Positions 10,441 to 20,362 are shown, counted from the first letter of the stretch. The stretch is DNA of 64,000 nucleotides from Arsenophonus sp031446145 (GCA_031446145.1 CP132903.1:558001-622000), one strand, 5' to 3'. The notes: generated by a model from the letters alone, not told the origin. A program made the numbers and translations.

Positions 10441-10585
10441 TAAAAAAATCAATTATATTATATTCTTATTTTAAATACACTGACCTATAGGTATTGGCAT
10501 ATTGATTGAAGTGTTGCTACAATGATTTTATGCAAATTTTGTGATATAAAATAGATTTTTTATCTTTTATTTCGAAATATTTCTT

Positions 10586-12613
10586 ATGATAAATAATAAA
10601 AAAAAAATTAGAATCTTAAAAGAACAGTTACTTCATTATGCATATCATTATCATGTATTAGCTCAACCAATAATATCTGATAAGAAATATGATAAAATGA
10701 TGGAAGAATTAAAACAATTAGAGTTGTTATATCCAGAATTTATTACCAGTGATTCTCCTACGCAATGTGTAGGTGCTTTACCTTTAAGATTTTTTAAAAA
10801 AGTACATCATGAAATACCTATGCTATCATTAGATAATGTTTTTGATGAAAAAAATTATTTAGCTTTTAATAAACGTGTACATTCATATTTAAAAAATAAT
10901 ATTCAATTGAGCTTTTGTTGTGAACCTAAATTAGACGGTGTAGCTGTTAGCTTAATATATAAACATGGTAAACTAATACAAGCTGCAACACGTGGTGATG
11001 GTAAAATAGGTGAAAATATTACTGATAATGTTCGTAAAATAGTATCTATTCCAATGTATTTAAAAGGTGAAAATATTCCTGAACTTATTGAAATTCGCGG
11101 TGAAGTTTTTATGACGCATAAAAGTTTTAAAAAATTAAATCAAGAAGAAGAACGTCATAAAAAAAGATTCTCTAATCCCAGAAATGCTGCTGCCGGTTCA
11201 TTGCGTCATCTTGATACAAGTATTACTTCTAAAAGATTATTAAATTTTTTTTGTTATAGTTTTGGTACATTTTTTGGAAATGTGTTACTCAAGAGTCAAT
11301 ACGCATCTTTAATGCAATTTAAAAAATGGGGATTACCAATTAGCGATAAAATAAAATTTTGTCAAAATAGTCAAGAGGTTTTAGAATATTACCATAAAAT
11401 GTTAAATATTCGTTTAGGTTTGGGTTTTGATATTGATGGTATAGTCATTAAGGTAGATTCATTCACATTACAAAAAAAAATTGGATTTATCTCTCGAGCC
11501 CCCCGTTGGGCTATAGCATTCAAATTTCCTCCTCAAGAAGAAATGACTATATTAAATGATGTACAGTTTCAAGTTGGACGTACAGGTATTATTACACCAA
11601 TTGCTAGATTAGAACCTGTTGAAATTGCTGGTGTTATGATTACTAATGCAACGCTTCACAATGCTGATGAAATAAAACGTTTAAAAATACGTATCGGGGA
11701 TACTGTTATTATTCGCAGAGCAGGTGATGTAATCCCTAAAATTATTAATGTAGTTACTTCATGTCGACCTATTAATACTAAAAAAATTATTTTTCCTATT
11801 TCTTGTCCAGTGTGTGGTTCAGATCTTGAGCGTATTAAAGGTCAGGTTAGAATTCGTTGTACTTCTGGTCTTATTTGTTCTGCACAACGTAAAAGAACAT
11901 TGAGCCACTTTGTTTCACGCAGTGCAATGAATATTAGAGGTATTGGAGAAAAAATTATTAGTCAACTTGTTGATAAAAATTATGTAAATACAGTTGTTGA
12001 TCTTTATTGTTTAAATTTTGAAATATTATCAAAATTAAAACGTATAGGTTTAAAATCTCAAAGAAATTTAATTAATTCTCTTCATAACTCTAAGAGAACT
12101 ACATTGGCGCGTTTTATTTATGCTTTAGGTATTCAAGAAGTTGGTTTAGTTACAGCTAATCATTTAGCCGATCATTATAATTCATTAGAATTAATAATAC
12201 AAGCAGATATGGAATCACTAAAAAAAATACAGGATGTTGGAGAAATAGTAGCTAGAAATATCATTAATTTTTTTTGTGAAAAGAAAAATCGTAATATTGT
12301 TGATGAGTTGGTATATAAAATTGGCATTAATTTTTCAGTAAGAAAAATTGAAAAAGCTAAAATCACAAAAAAAGAAAATATTGAATTTTTAGGAAAGAAT
12401 ATAGTTTTAACAGGAAAATTTAGTTTTTTAACACGTGAACAATTAAGAAACAAATTAATTTTTTTTGGTGCTAAAGTTATGGAAAATATTTCTAAAAAAA
12501 CTGATTTAGTAATTTTTGGAAAAAATTATGGTTCAAAATTTGAGAAAGCAAATAATTTAGGAATAAAAATTTTAAATGAGGATGAATGTATAAAATTATT
12601 TAAAGAAAAATAA
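10586..12613 (+). CDS. ligA: NAD+-dependent DNA ligase LigA
   Basis: LigA seals nicks in DNA using NAD+, joining Okazaki fragments and finishing repair. The product is 675 residues (E. coli 671). An Ia domain opens the protein, and the adenylation motif KLDGVAVS has its catalytic Lys at 115. GEVFM, the OB-fold FQVGRTG.ITP.A.LEPV and the four-cysteine zinc finger (CPVC...RC....IC) follow, then helix-hairpin-helix repeats (RGIGEKI, LARFIYALGIQEVG, DVGEIVA) and a C-terminal BRCT domain (GKNIVLTGKFS...KKTDLVI). Divergent from ptsH, with the zipA fossil just upstream. Confidence 0.97.
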   Translation: MINNKKKIRILKEQLLHYAYHYHVLAQPIISDKKYDKMMEELKQLELLYPEFITSDSPTQCVGALPLRFFKKVHHEIPMLSLDNVFDEKNYLAFNKRVHSYLKNNIQLSFCCEPKLDGVAVSLIYKHGKLIQAATRGDGKIGENITDNVRKIVSIPMYLKGENIPELIEIRGEVFMTHKSFKKLNQEEERHKKRFSNPRNAAAGSLRHLDTSITSKRLLNFFCYSFGTFFGNVLLKSQYASLMQFKKWGLPISDKIKFCQNSQEVLEYYHKMLNIRLGLGFDIDGIVIKVDSFTLQKKIGFISRAPRWAIAFKFPPQEEMTILNDVQFQVGRTGIITPIARLEPVEIAGVMITNATLHNADEIKRLKIRIGDTVIIRRAGDVIPKIINVVTSCRPINTKKIIFPISCPVCGSDLERIKGQVRIRCTSGLICSAQRKRTLSHFVSRSAMNIRGIGEKIISQLVDKNYVNTVVDLYCLNFEILSKLKRIGLKSQRNLINSLHNSKRTTLARFIYALGIQEVGLVTANHLADHYNSLELIIQADMESLKKIQDVGEIVARNIINFFCEKKNRNIVDELVYKIGINFSVRKIEKAKITKKENIEFLGKNIVLTGKFSFLTREQLRNKLIFFGAKVMENISKKTDLVIFGKNYGSKFEKANNLGIKILNEDECIKLFKEK

Positions 12614-13569
12614 TAAATGAGTACTTTTTCATAAGCAATAAGATCAAAAAAATGATTCAGTATTATTCCGTCAAATATTCTTCAATAATCTTTTAGATAT
12701 TCTTAAAAGGTATTTTTTAGTAAAAATTTTGTATTATTTAGTTTTATTGTCATATCGTATAAAAGTAGCAATATAAGCATTTTTGGTAGGAAGATTATTA
12801 CATAAAAAAGATTTTAGAATTTTTTTTAAAGTTATGTGTAATGATTTTGTAACTGAAAATAATTTATAGTTTTTATTTAGTTTATAAAAAGTAATAAATT
12901 TTGTAGATTAAATTTTTTGGTTTATTTTTGTGATTCTTATTTATGTATTATATACTTTTTTCATAATATTTTTTTATAAATCATAAAATTAGAAATCTAA
13001 AATTAGGTATAAATTTTTTATATTTTTATTTGTGAGCTAATAACATTATAATAAAAGTATTTTTAATTGAATATATTACTTAACTAATGCATTTAAAATT
13101 ATTTTTGATACAAAATAGGTAATTATGAAAATATTGATTTCAAATATTGCATAATATTATATATAATTTCTTTTAACTTATTTAAATTTTAAAGAAAAAG
13201 AGTATAATTTATTTTTAATCTAGTTATTTTTATCAATTAAGTAATTTTAACACGTTTTAACAAGTAAAGTTATTTAAAAAAAAGATTTTATCTCTCATAT
13301 GAAGATTTTTATTTTTTAATAATGTATTTATCAAAATGTAAATTTGTTTGTATAAATAATTTGTATGAATAATTTGTATAAATAATTAAATGTTAGTATG
13401 CATAAATATAATGTTTGATATTTCTGATAATTTTTTATCCGATATTTTTATTTTGTTGTTTTTTATTATAAAATAATATCTACTATAGTATGATTCATAT
13501 TTTTTTTAAATAAATATAATCCATTATTTGATTTGTATTTAAATTAATATTGTTTATGATGAGTTTAAA
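12614..13569. other. AT-rich spacer between ligA and tusD
   Basis: About 1 kb without a gene. E. coli has yheO and fkpA upstream of tusD, but I could not read either here. It contains a triple 13-bp tandem repeat (13347-13385) and must hold the promoter of tusDCB, which I could not place. Confidence 0.55.
13347..13385. repeat. 13-bp tandem repeat, three copies
   Basis: TTTGTATAAATAA, TTTGTATGAATAA and TTTGTATAAATAA follow one another without gaps; the middle copy differs at one base. Non-coding. Confidence 0.85.
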
Positions 13570-13977
13570 ATGAGTGTTGTTTTTAAAAAAAGATTAACTT
13601 ATTGTTTATTAGTCACTGGCGCTCCATATGGAACACAGACAGCTACTAATGCTTGGCAATTTGCAAATGGTTTATTTGTTAGTGGAAATACACTTAAAAC
13701 AGTTTTTTTTTATCAGGATGGAGTCTATAATGGTAATAAATTAAATTTACCAGCTAGTGATGAATTTAATTTACTAAGTGGATGGAAAAAATTGATGAAA
13801 AAAACAGGATGTACATTAAACATTTGTTTTGCAGCAGCATTAAGACGAGGTGTTGTTAATGAAATAAAAACAAAACATATTGATTTATATTCTAACTTAG
13901 ATAAAAATTTTGTATTAAGTGGTTTAACTAAACTAGTGGAAGCAATGCTTATTTGTGACCGTACAATTCAATTTTAA
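13570..13977 (+). CDS. tusD: Sulfurtransferase TusD
   Basis: TusD, in the TusBCD hexamer, takes persulfide sulfur from TusA and passes it to TusE and MnmA for 2-thiolation of wobble uridine in tRNA Glu, Gln and Lys. The product is 135 residues. YCLLVTGAPYGTQTATNAWQFA, VFFYQDGVYN, LPASDEFNL and LNICFAAALRRGVV match E. coli TusD, and the Cys in LNIC corresponds to the active Cys78. About seven extra N-terminal residues relative to E. coli may mean a slightly later start. It leads tusD-tusC-tusB, upstream of rpsL as in E. coli. Confidence 0.94.
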   Translation: MSVVFKKRLTYCLLVTGAPYGTQTATNAWQFANGLFVSGNTLKTVFFYQDGVYNGNKLNLPASDEFNLLSGWKKLMKKTGCTLNICFAAALRRGVVNEIKTKHIDLYSNLDKNFVLSGLTKLVEAMLICDRTIQF

Positions 13978-13989
13978 AAAATTACAACA

Positions 13990-14352
13990 ATGATAAAAAA
14001 AATAGCATTTATTTTTATGAGTGTGCCTCATGGGATTTCTAGTGGACGTGAAGGATTAGATTTATTACTAGCAACTTCTGTTTTGACTGAAAACATAGGT
14101 ATCTTTTTTATTTCTGATGGTGTTTGTCAATTATTAGCAAAACAAAACCCTAGCAAAATTTTATCACGTGATTATATTGTAACATATAAATTATTATCAT
14201 TTTATAATATTAATAATCGTTACATTTGTCAGGAAGATCTTGAAAAAAGAGGATTTTCTAGCGATAGTTGTTTTGTACTCCCTGTAACCATTCTTTCAGT
14301 TGATCAGCTTAAACATAATTTAAAAGGTTATGATGTCGTTTTAACTTTTTAA
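13990..14352 (+). CDS. tusC: Sulfur relay protein TusC
   Basis: TusC is a DsrF-like subunit of the TusBCD complex in tRNA 2-thiouridine synthesis. The product is 120 residues, full length for the family, with IAFIFMSVPHGISSGREGLDLLLA and YICQEDLEKRGFS as in E. coli TusC. It begins 12 bases after the tusD stop and is followed by tusB, so the three genes are surely cotranscribed. Confidence 0.93.
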   Translation: MIKKIAFIFMSVPHGISSGREGLDLLLATSVLTENIGIFFISDGVCQLLAKQNPSKILSRDYIVTYKLLSFYNINNRYICQEDLEKRGFSSDSCFVLPVTILSVDQLKHNLKGYDVVLTF

Positions 14353-14388
14353 TTAATGCTTTTAAAAACAGTAATAGAAGATTAATAT

Positions 14389-14694
14389 ATGTTATATGGC
14401 ATTTCTAGTTCCCCTTATTATACTGACATTAATTCATTAATTAGCTTAGTAATGAAAGAAGATGAAGTATTATTAATGCAAGATGGTGTTTTAATGGGAC
14501 ATAAAACATTTCTAACTAATAATGATAATTATTATTTAATGCAATTTAAAAATAAAGGAATCCGTGTGTTTGCATTACAGGATGATGTTGAAGCAAGAGG
14601 ATTAATACCATATATTTCATCTTATGTATATCAAATATCTTTTATTGATTTTGTAAAATTAACCGTAAAACATACACAATATTTTTCTTGGTGA
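14389..14694 (+). CDS. tusB: Sulfur relay protein TusB
   Basis: TusB is the third, DsrH-like subunit of TusBCD. The product is 101 residues (E. coli 95). LYGISSSPYYTDINSLISL, the stretch EDEVLLMQDGV, ALQDDVEARGL and the terminal FVKLTVKHTQYFSW match. It closes the tus cluster, and the rpsL promoter begins about 20 bases after its stop. Confidence 0.92.
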   Translation: MLYGISSSPYYTDINSLISLVMKEDEVLLMQDGVLMGHKTFLTNNDNYYLMQFKNKGIRVFALQDDVEARGLIPYISSYVYQISFIDFVKLTVKHTQYFSW

Positions 14695-14715
14695 TTAATT
14701 ATCATTTTGTATATC

Positions 14716-14744
14716 TTGACACCTGTTTCTGTCAGCAATAAAAT
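14716..14744 (+). promoter_or_regulatory. str operon promoter (-35/-10)
   Basis: TTGACA (14716-14721), a 17-base spacer and TAAAAT (14739-14744) lie about 80 bases upstream of rpsL. From memory, this resembles the E. coli str promoter in its box sequences and in the ACCT following the -35. A TTTCC...GGAAA pairing in the leader (about 14759-14786) could form a hairpin. Confidence 0.8.
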
Positions 14745-14824
14745 TTTGCGTATTCAGATTTCCTTGTGTTTGTGATAAGGAGGAAAATATTTGTGCTTGC
14801 TAAAATAAAGATCAGGAGTTTCTA

Positions 14825-15199
14825 ATGGCAACAATTAATCAGTTAGTTCGTAAACCACGTAGTTCAAAAATTATGAAAAGTAATGTGCCAGCACTAGAAG
14901 CTTGTCCTCAGAAACGTGGTGTGTGTACTCGTGTATATACTACTACACCTAAAAAACCTAATTCAGCATTACGTAAAGTATGTCGTGTTCGTTTAACTAA
15001 TGGTTATGAAGTATCTTCTTATATTGGTGGTGAAGGTCATAATTTGCAAGAGCATTCAGTAATATTAATTCGTGGTGGTAGAGTTAAAGATTTACCAGGT
15101 GTTCGTTATCATACAATTAGGGGTACGCTAGATTGTTCTGGTGTCAAAGATCGCAAACAAGGTCGTTCTAAATATGGCACTAAAAAGCAAAAAACTTAA
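14825..15199 (+). CDS. rpsL: 30S ribosomal protein S12
   Basis: S12 sits at the decoding centre of the small subunit. The 124-residue product (E. coli 124) starts MATINQLVRKPR and ends YGTKKQKT. The accuracy-critical TPKKPNSALRKVCRVRL has wild-type Lys in the PKKPNS motif (the Lys42 region), and the second streptomycin-resistance site also looks wild type. First gene of the str operon, with AGGAG ahead of the ATG. Confidence 0.98.
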   Translation: MATINQLVRKPRSSKIMKSNVPALEACPQKRGVCTRVYTTTPKKPNSALRKVCRVRLTNGYEVSSYIGGEGHNLQEHSVILIRGGRVKDLPGVRYHTIRGTLDCSGVKDRKQGRSKYGTKKQKT

Positions 15200-15340
15200 T
15201 GTAGAATTATATTAATTAGAATTCTATTAACTAACTAAACTAGTATAAAATTTTATTAATAATACAAATATTAAACATGTAATTTTTAAGAACACTATAA
15301 AGATTTCGGTAATCCTTATATTTTGAAACGGAGTGTATTC

Positions 15341-15811
15341 ATGCCACGTCGTCGTGTAATCGGTCAACGTAAAATTATGCCAGATCCAAAATTTGGATCA
15401 GAATTATTAGCTAAATTTATTAATATTTTAATGATTGATGGCAAAAAATCTATTGCAGAAACAATTGTATATAAAGCGCTGGAAACTTTATCTTTTCGTG
15501 CTAAAAAAAATCATATGGAAACTTTTGAAATAGCACTCGAAAATGTTAGACCAATGGTGGAAGTAAAATCGCGTCGTGTTGGTGGTTCAACATATCAGGT
15601 TCCCGTAGAAGTACGTCCTGTGCGTCGTAACGCGTTAGCTATGCGTTGGATTGTTGCTGCTGCTCGTAAACGTGCTGATAGATCTATGTTTTTGCGTTTA
15701 GCTAATGAATTAAGTGATGCAATTGAAAATAAAGGCACTGCTGTTAAAAAACGTGAAGATGTTCATCGTATGGCAGAAGCTAATAAAGCATTTGCTCACT
15801 ATCGTTGGTAA
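15341..15811 (+). CDS. rpsG: 30S ribosomal protein S7
   Basis: S7 organises the 3' domain of 16S rRNA. Translation should start at the ATG at 15341 (MPRRRVIGQRK), which gives 156 residues ending HYRW, the standard length. A start at 15323 would add six residues with no homology, and a GGAG sits just before 15341. EVKSRRVGGSTYQVPVEVRP is conserved. In E. coli the rpsL-rpsG spacer is the S7 autoregulation target; here that spacer is 141 bases, with a 7-bp hairpin at 15202-15226, but I cannot show it works the same way. Confidence 0.97.
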   Translation: MPRRRVIGQRKIMPDPKFGSELLAKFINILMIDGKKSIAETIVYKALETLSFRAKKNHMETFEIALENVRPMVEVKSRRVGGSTYQVPVEVRPVRRNALAMRWIVAAARKRADRSMFLRLANELSDAIENKGTAVKKREDVHRMAEANKAFAHYRW

Positions 15812-15840
15812 GTTTTGTTACTTATCCTTCGTAAGAGAGT

Positions 15841-15863
15841 AGCAATGTGCACATTGCTTTTTA
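15841..15863 (+). terminator. Terminator-like hairpin between rpsG and fusA
   Basis: An 18-bp perfect palindrome AGCAATGTGCACATTGCT (15841-15858) is followed by a T-run (TTTTTATA). It sits 30 bases after rpsG and about 30 bases before fusA. It could attenuate the str operon or mark an RNA-processing site. The loop is tight (about seven pairs around four bases). Confidence 0.5.
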
Positions 15864-15894
15864 TACGAATTGAATAATCACGAGAGAGGAAAAC

Positions 15895-18006
15895 ATGGCT
15901 CGTAAAACTCCCATTACGCGTTATCGTAATATTGGCATAAGTGCTCACATTGATGCTGGTAAGACCACAACAACTGAGCGTATTCTCTTTTATACTGGAG
16001 TCAGTCATAAAATAGGAGAAGTTCATGATGGCGCAGCAACTATGGACTGGATGGAGCAGGAGCAAGAGCGTGGTATTACCATTACTTCAGCTGCAACTAC
16101 TGCTTTCTGGTCTGGTATGGGAAATCAGTTTGATGAACATCGTATAAATATCATTGATACACCAGGACATGTTGATTTTACCATTGAAGTTGAACGTTCT
16201 ATGCGTGTTTTAGATGGTGTGGTAATGGTGTATTGTGCAGTTGGTGGTGTTCAACCACAGTCTGAAACTGTTTGGCGTCAGGCTAATAAATATCGAGTGC
16301 CTCGTATAGCATTTGTTAATAAAATGGATCGCATGGGTGCTAATTTTTTGCGGGTTGTTCAACAAATTGAAACTCGCCTTGGAGCAATAGCAATCCCATT
16401 ACAGTTACCTATTGGTGTAGAAGAATCATTTAGCGGTGTTATTGATTTAATTAAAATGAAAGCTATTTATTGGAATGATAGTGATCAAGGTGTTACTTTT
16501 GTATATGATGATATACCAGAAAATATGAAATTTCTAGCTGAAAAGTGGCGTAACAAATTAATTGAAGCTGCAGCAGAAGCATCAGATGAATTGATGGAAA
16601 AGTATTTTAGTTTTCAAGTATTATCGGAGGAAGAAAGTAAAAAAGGATTACGACAACGAGTTATAAATAATGAAATTATTTTAGTTACTTGTGGTTCTGC
16701 TTTTAAAAATAAAGGTGTACAAGCGATGCTAGATGCCGTTATTGAATATTTACCAGCACCAACTGATATTCCAGCAATTAAAGGTGATTTGATGGATAAT
16801 ATACATCATTATTCAGAACGTAATCCCAGTGATGATGAGCCTTTTTCATCACTAGCTTTTAAAATTGCAACTGATGCATTTGTAGGAAATTTAACTTTCT
16901 TTCGTGTGTATTCTGGTGTAGTAAAATCAGGCGATACTGTTCTTAATTCAGTAAAAAATAAAAAAGAACGTTTTGGTCGGATTGTGCAAATGCATGCTAA
17001 TAAACGTGAAGAAATAAAAGAAGTGAGAGCAGGTGATATCGCTGCTGCTATTGGACTGAAAGACGTTACTACAGGCGATACTTTATGTTCATTGGATAAA
17101 CCAATTGTTTTAGAGCGCATGGATTTTCCACAACCAGTTATTTCGGTTGCTATTGAACCTAAAACTAAAACTGATCAAGAAAAAATGGGAATGGCTTTGG
17201 GTCGTTTAGCACAAGAAGATCCATCTTTTCGTGTATCAACTGATGAAGAATCAGGTCAAACAATTATTGCTGGTATGGGTGAATTACATCTTGAGGTGTT
17301 GATTGATCGTATGCGTCGTGAGTTTAAAGTTGAAGCAAATGTTGGAAAACCACAAGTGGCATATCGTGAGACTATTCGTAAATCTGTTGAACAGGAAGGT
17401 AAGTTTATACGTCAGTCTGGTGGTCGTGGTCAATTTGGGCATGTATGGATTCGCGTTGAACCTTTGGAAGGAGTTAATGAAATTAGTTATGAATTTCATA
17501 ATGAAATTGTTGGTGGTGTTATTCCTAAAGAATACATACCATCAGTAGATAAAGGGGTTCAAGAACAGATGAAAAATGGTGTTTTAGCTGGTTACCCTGT
17601 TGTTGATGTAAAAGTAGCATTATATGATGGTTCATACCATGAAGTTGATTCTTCAGAAATGGCGTTTAAAATTGCAGGTTCCATGGCTTTTAGAGAAGGT
17701 TTTATGAAAGCCAATCCGGTATTACTAGAACCCATAATGCAAGTTGAAGTTGAAACTCCTGAAGAATATATGGGGGATGTTATTGGTGATTTAAATCGTC
17801 GTCGTGGAATCATTGAAGGTATGGAAGATATAGGAACTATTAAAACAGTTCGTGCTCGAGTACCATTATCAGAAATGTTTGGTTATGCTACAGATTTACG
17901 TTCACAAACTCAAGGTCGTGCTTCTTATTCAATGGAATTTTTACAATATAATGAAGCACCAGTGAATGTTGCTCAAGCAATTATTGGGGCACGTAAAGCC
18001 AAATAA
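15895..18006 (+). CDS. fusA: Elongation factor G
   Basis: EF-G is the translocation and ribosome-recycling GTPase. The product is 703 residues (E. coli 704). G-domain motifs AHIDAGKTT (P-loop), DTPGHVDFT and NKMDR are present, as are RGITITSAATT (switch I), domain II, and the domain IV/V segments GGRGQFGHVWIR and GMGELHLEV. The ATG is preceded by GAGAGAGG. Third gene of the str operon. Confidence 0.98.
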   Translation: MARKTPITRYRNIGISAHIDAGKTTTTERILFYTGVSHKIGEVHDGAATMDWMEQEQERGITITSAATTAFWSGMGNQFDEHRINIIDTPGHVDFTIEVERSMRVLDGVVMVYCAVGGVQPQSETVWRQANKYRVPRIAFVNKMDRMGANFLRVVQQIETRLGAIAIPLQLPIGVEESFSGVIDLIKMKAIYWNDSDQGVTFVYDDIPENMKFLAEKWRNKLIEAAAEASDELMEKYFSFQVLSEEESKKGLRQRVINNEIILVTCGSAFKNKGVQAMLDAVIEYLPAPTDIPAIKGDLMDNIHHYSERNPSDDEPFSSLAFKIATDAFVGNLTFFRVYSGVVKSGDTVLNSVKNKKERFGRIVQMHANKREEIKEVRAGDIAAAIGLKDVTTGDTLCSLDKPIVLERMDFPQPVISVAIEPKTKTDQEKMGMALGRLAQEDPSFRVSTDEESGQTIIAGMGELHLEVLIDRMRREFKVEANVGKPQVAYRETIRKSVEQEGKFIRQSGGRGQFGHVWIRVEPLEGVNEISYEFHNEIVGGVIPKEYIPSVDKGVQEQMKNGVLAGYPVVDVKVALYDGSYHEVDSSEMAFKIAGSMAFREGFMKANPVLLEPIMQVEVETPEEYMGDVIGDLNRRRGIIEGMEDIGTIKTVRARVPLSEMFGYATDLRSQTQGRASYSMEFLQYNEAPVNVAQAIIGARKAK

Positions 18007-18076
18007 CAGCTTTTTTATATTAACTATTTGATTTAGTTCTTTTTTGTTATTGAGAACTTTATAAGGAATAAAAGTC

Positions 18077-19261
18077 GTGTCTAAAGAAAAATTTGAACGT
18101 TCAAAACCGCACGTTAACGTTGGTACAATTGGCCATGTTGATCATGGGAAAACAACTTTAACTGCAGCAATTAGTACAGTCCTTGCAAAAAAATATGGTG
18201 GTAATGCTCGTGCATTTGATCAAATTGATAATGCACCGGAAGAGAAAGCACGTGGCATTACTATTTCTACTTCTCATGTAGAATATGATACATCTAAACG
18301 TCATTATGCACATGTTGATTGTCCAGGACATGCAGATTATGTAAAAAATATGATTACTGGTGCAGCACAAATGGATGGAGCTATTCTAGTAGTAGCTGCA
18401 ACAGATGGTCCGATGCCACAGACTCGTGAGCATATTTTGTTAGCTCGTCAAGTAGGAGTTCCATATATTGTTGTTTTTTTAAATAAATGCGATATGGTTG
18501 ATGATGAAGAGCTTTTAGAATTAGTAGAAATGGAAGTTAGAGAACTCCTTTCTCAGTATGATTTTCCAGGAGATGATACGCCGATTATTAAAGGTTCTGC
18601 ATTAAAAGCTTTAGAAGGTGATCCTGATTGGGAACAAAAAATTATTGATTTAGCAAATGCATTAGATAATTACATTCCAGAGCCAGAAAGAGCAATTAAC
18701 AAACCTTTTTTGTTGCCAATAGAAGATGTTTTTTCGATATCTGGTCGTGGAACAGTAGTTACAGGGCGTGTTGAACGTGGAGTGATTAAAGTTGGTGAGG
18801 AAGTAGAAATCATAGGAATGAAAGAGACCACTAAAACAATTTGTACAGGTGTAGAAATGTTTAGAAAATTATTGGATGAAGGTCGAGCCGGTGAGAATAT
18901 AGGAGTTTTATTACGTGGTACCAAGCGTGAAGATGTGGAAAGGGGTCAAGTATTAGCTAAACCAAATTCAATTAATCCTCATACTCAATTTGAATCAGAA
19001 GTGTATATTTTAAGTAAAGATGAAGGAGGTCGTCATACACCATTTTTTAAAGGTTATCGGCCACAGTTCTATTTTAGAACAACGGATGTAACTGGTACGA
19101 TTGAATTACCAGACGGTGTTGAAATGGTTATGCCAGGAGATAATATTAATATGAAAGTTACTTTGATAGCACCGATTGCTATGGATGAAGGATTACGGTT
19201 TGCAATTCGTGAAGGTGGTCGTACAGTAGGTGCTGGTATCGTTGCTAAAATTATTTCCTAA
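18077..19261 (+). CDS. tuf: Elongation factor Tu
   Basis: EF-Tu delivers aminoacyl-tRNA to the ribosome. The product is 394 residues and starts at GTG (GTG TCT AAA), the same initiation codon as in E. coli tuf, preceded by AAGGA. GHVDHGKTT, DCPGHADYV, NKCD and the C-terminal domains are intact. Only one tuf gene is visible. It stands both at the end of the str operon and just upstream of secE, as if tufA and tufB had been merged (see findings). Confidence 0.98.
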   Translation: MSKEKFERSKPHVNVGTIGHVDHGKTTLTAAISTVLAKKYGGNARAFDQIDNAPEEKARGITISTSHVEYDTSKRHYAHVDCPGHADYVKNMITGAAQMDGAILVVAATDGPMPQTREHILLARQVGVPYIVVFLNKCDMVDDEELLELVEMEVRELLSQYDFPGDDTPIIKGSALKALEGDPDWEQKIIDLANALDNYIPEPERAINKPFLLPIEDVFSISGRGTVVTGRVERGVIKVGEEVEIIGMKETTKTICTGVEMFRKLLDEGRAGENIGVLLRGTKREDVERGQVLAKPNSINPHTQFESEVYILSKDEGGRHTPFFKGYRPQFYFRTTDVTGTIELPDGVEMVMPGDNINMKVTLIAPIAMDEGLRFAIREGGRTVGAGIVAKIIS

Positions 19262-19289
19262 GATACATAAAAATATAGTGATTTTTTAG

Positions 19290-19315
19290 AAGGGCATCAA
19301 ATGATGCCCTTTATG
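19290..19315 (+). terminator. Intrinsic terminator of the str operon
   Basis: AAGGGCATC-AAAT-GATGCCCTT (19290-19311) followed by TATG lies 28 bases after tuf. It is the GC-richest hairpin in its neighbourhood and resembles the E. coli tuf terminator. Confidence 0.85.
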
Positions 19316-20230
19316 TAATATATTTTTGATTTTATTTATAGATATTTTTATATGGAATTTTAGCATAATAAAAATTATATGTTTATAAATTTTAGATTTT
19401 TATGGTTATTAGATTATTTTTGTAATATTAAAATAAATAATTTTATTAAAAATAAATAATTTTTTATTTTTAATGTAAAAAATTATGATTTAGGAAGTTA
19501 GAAAATTTAAAAAAACCTGGATCACATGGTATATATCTAGTATTAAAAATTGGTGTATATTAGATTTTATTTAAAATGTATAATTTGTTATTTTGATATA
19601 TCTAGATTACATTAGATCAAATAAAATATTAATAATATATTAAACTTCTTTTTTAAGGAAGTTTAATATATTCGAATAAATTATGAAAAAGCACTTAAAT
19701 ATCATTGTTCATTATGATAATAATTTATTTATTTTATAAATAATATTATTAAATTTTTTTAGTATAAACAAAAAGTATTATTAATTTTCTGCATAATTAT
19801 TTTTTAGAAAATAAAATTTTATGGTATTTTTGATCTTTTTTATGTATTTAAAATTGCACTTTATTTATAAATATGATTTTAATAATTATTAGATATAATA
19901 TTCATAGTCTTCAGGTGCTTTCCATTTTCTTTATGTAAATTTTCCCGAATACTATTTTCTCAATATGTTATGAAAATAATTGATTAAATGTCATTATATT
20001 TGTAGAGTGTTTATGATATTTATTTTTATTAAAATATTCAAAAATAAAATTTTGATATTTTTTATCGAGGACACTTTTTCTGCTGTTTATTAAAAATTAA
20101 AAGTTACATATTAATTTTATTTTTATTTTTTAACTTGTATCTATGTAAATATTTTATAAAAGATTTTAATTATTAAAAAAATAATTGTCATTAAATATAA
20201 AAATTATTGCATGTTTATCTAATAAATACA
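19316..20230. other. AT-rich spacer between tuf and secE
   Basis: About 0.9 kb without a gene. It holds a long hairpin (19634-19672). It also holds a less AT-rich patch at 19890-19965 whose minus strand reads KWKAPEDYEYYI then stop, preceded by another stop and RKYSGKFT; I cannot assign it to a gene. No tRNA was found here. Confidence 0.55.
19634..19672. repeat. Long inverted repeat, 15-bp perfect arms
   Basis: AATATATTAAACTTC (19634-19648) pairs exactly with 19658-19672, leaving a 9-base middle (TTTTTTAAG) that can add two or three more pairs. No T-tract follows on either strand. It could be a relic terminator or a structured RNA. Confidence 0.8.
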
Positions 20231-20239
20231 TGTTATAAT
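20231..20239 (+). promoter_or_regulatory. Extended -10 promoter of secE-nusG
   Basis: TGTTATAAT (TGn plus a perfect TATAAT) lies about 125 bases before secE. A weak -35 could lie near 20211-20217. The place and consensus -10 make it the likely promoter of secE-nusG. Confidence 0.5.
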
Positions 20240-20362
20240 GCTTTATTGCATAACGTTTCATATTAATCGAAATTAAGTTATTTTTTCGTGTAACTATGAA
20301 TCGTTTCCGCATAAAAATAAATATTCATTATATCATACTATCATAGTAAGTAGGTTGATTTT

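Noticed and set aside
10380..10500. zipA N-terminus on the minus strand (an ALLFGLG-like string)
   Set aside because: E. coli zipA runs in the same direction as ligA, and the plus strand gives a better and longer ZipA C-terminal match. The minus-strand resemblance is chance.
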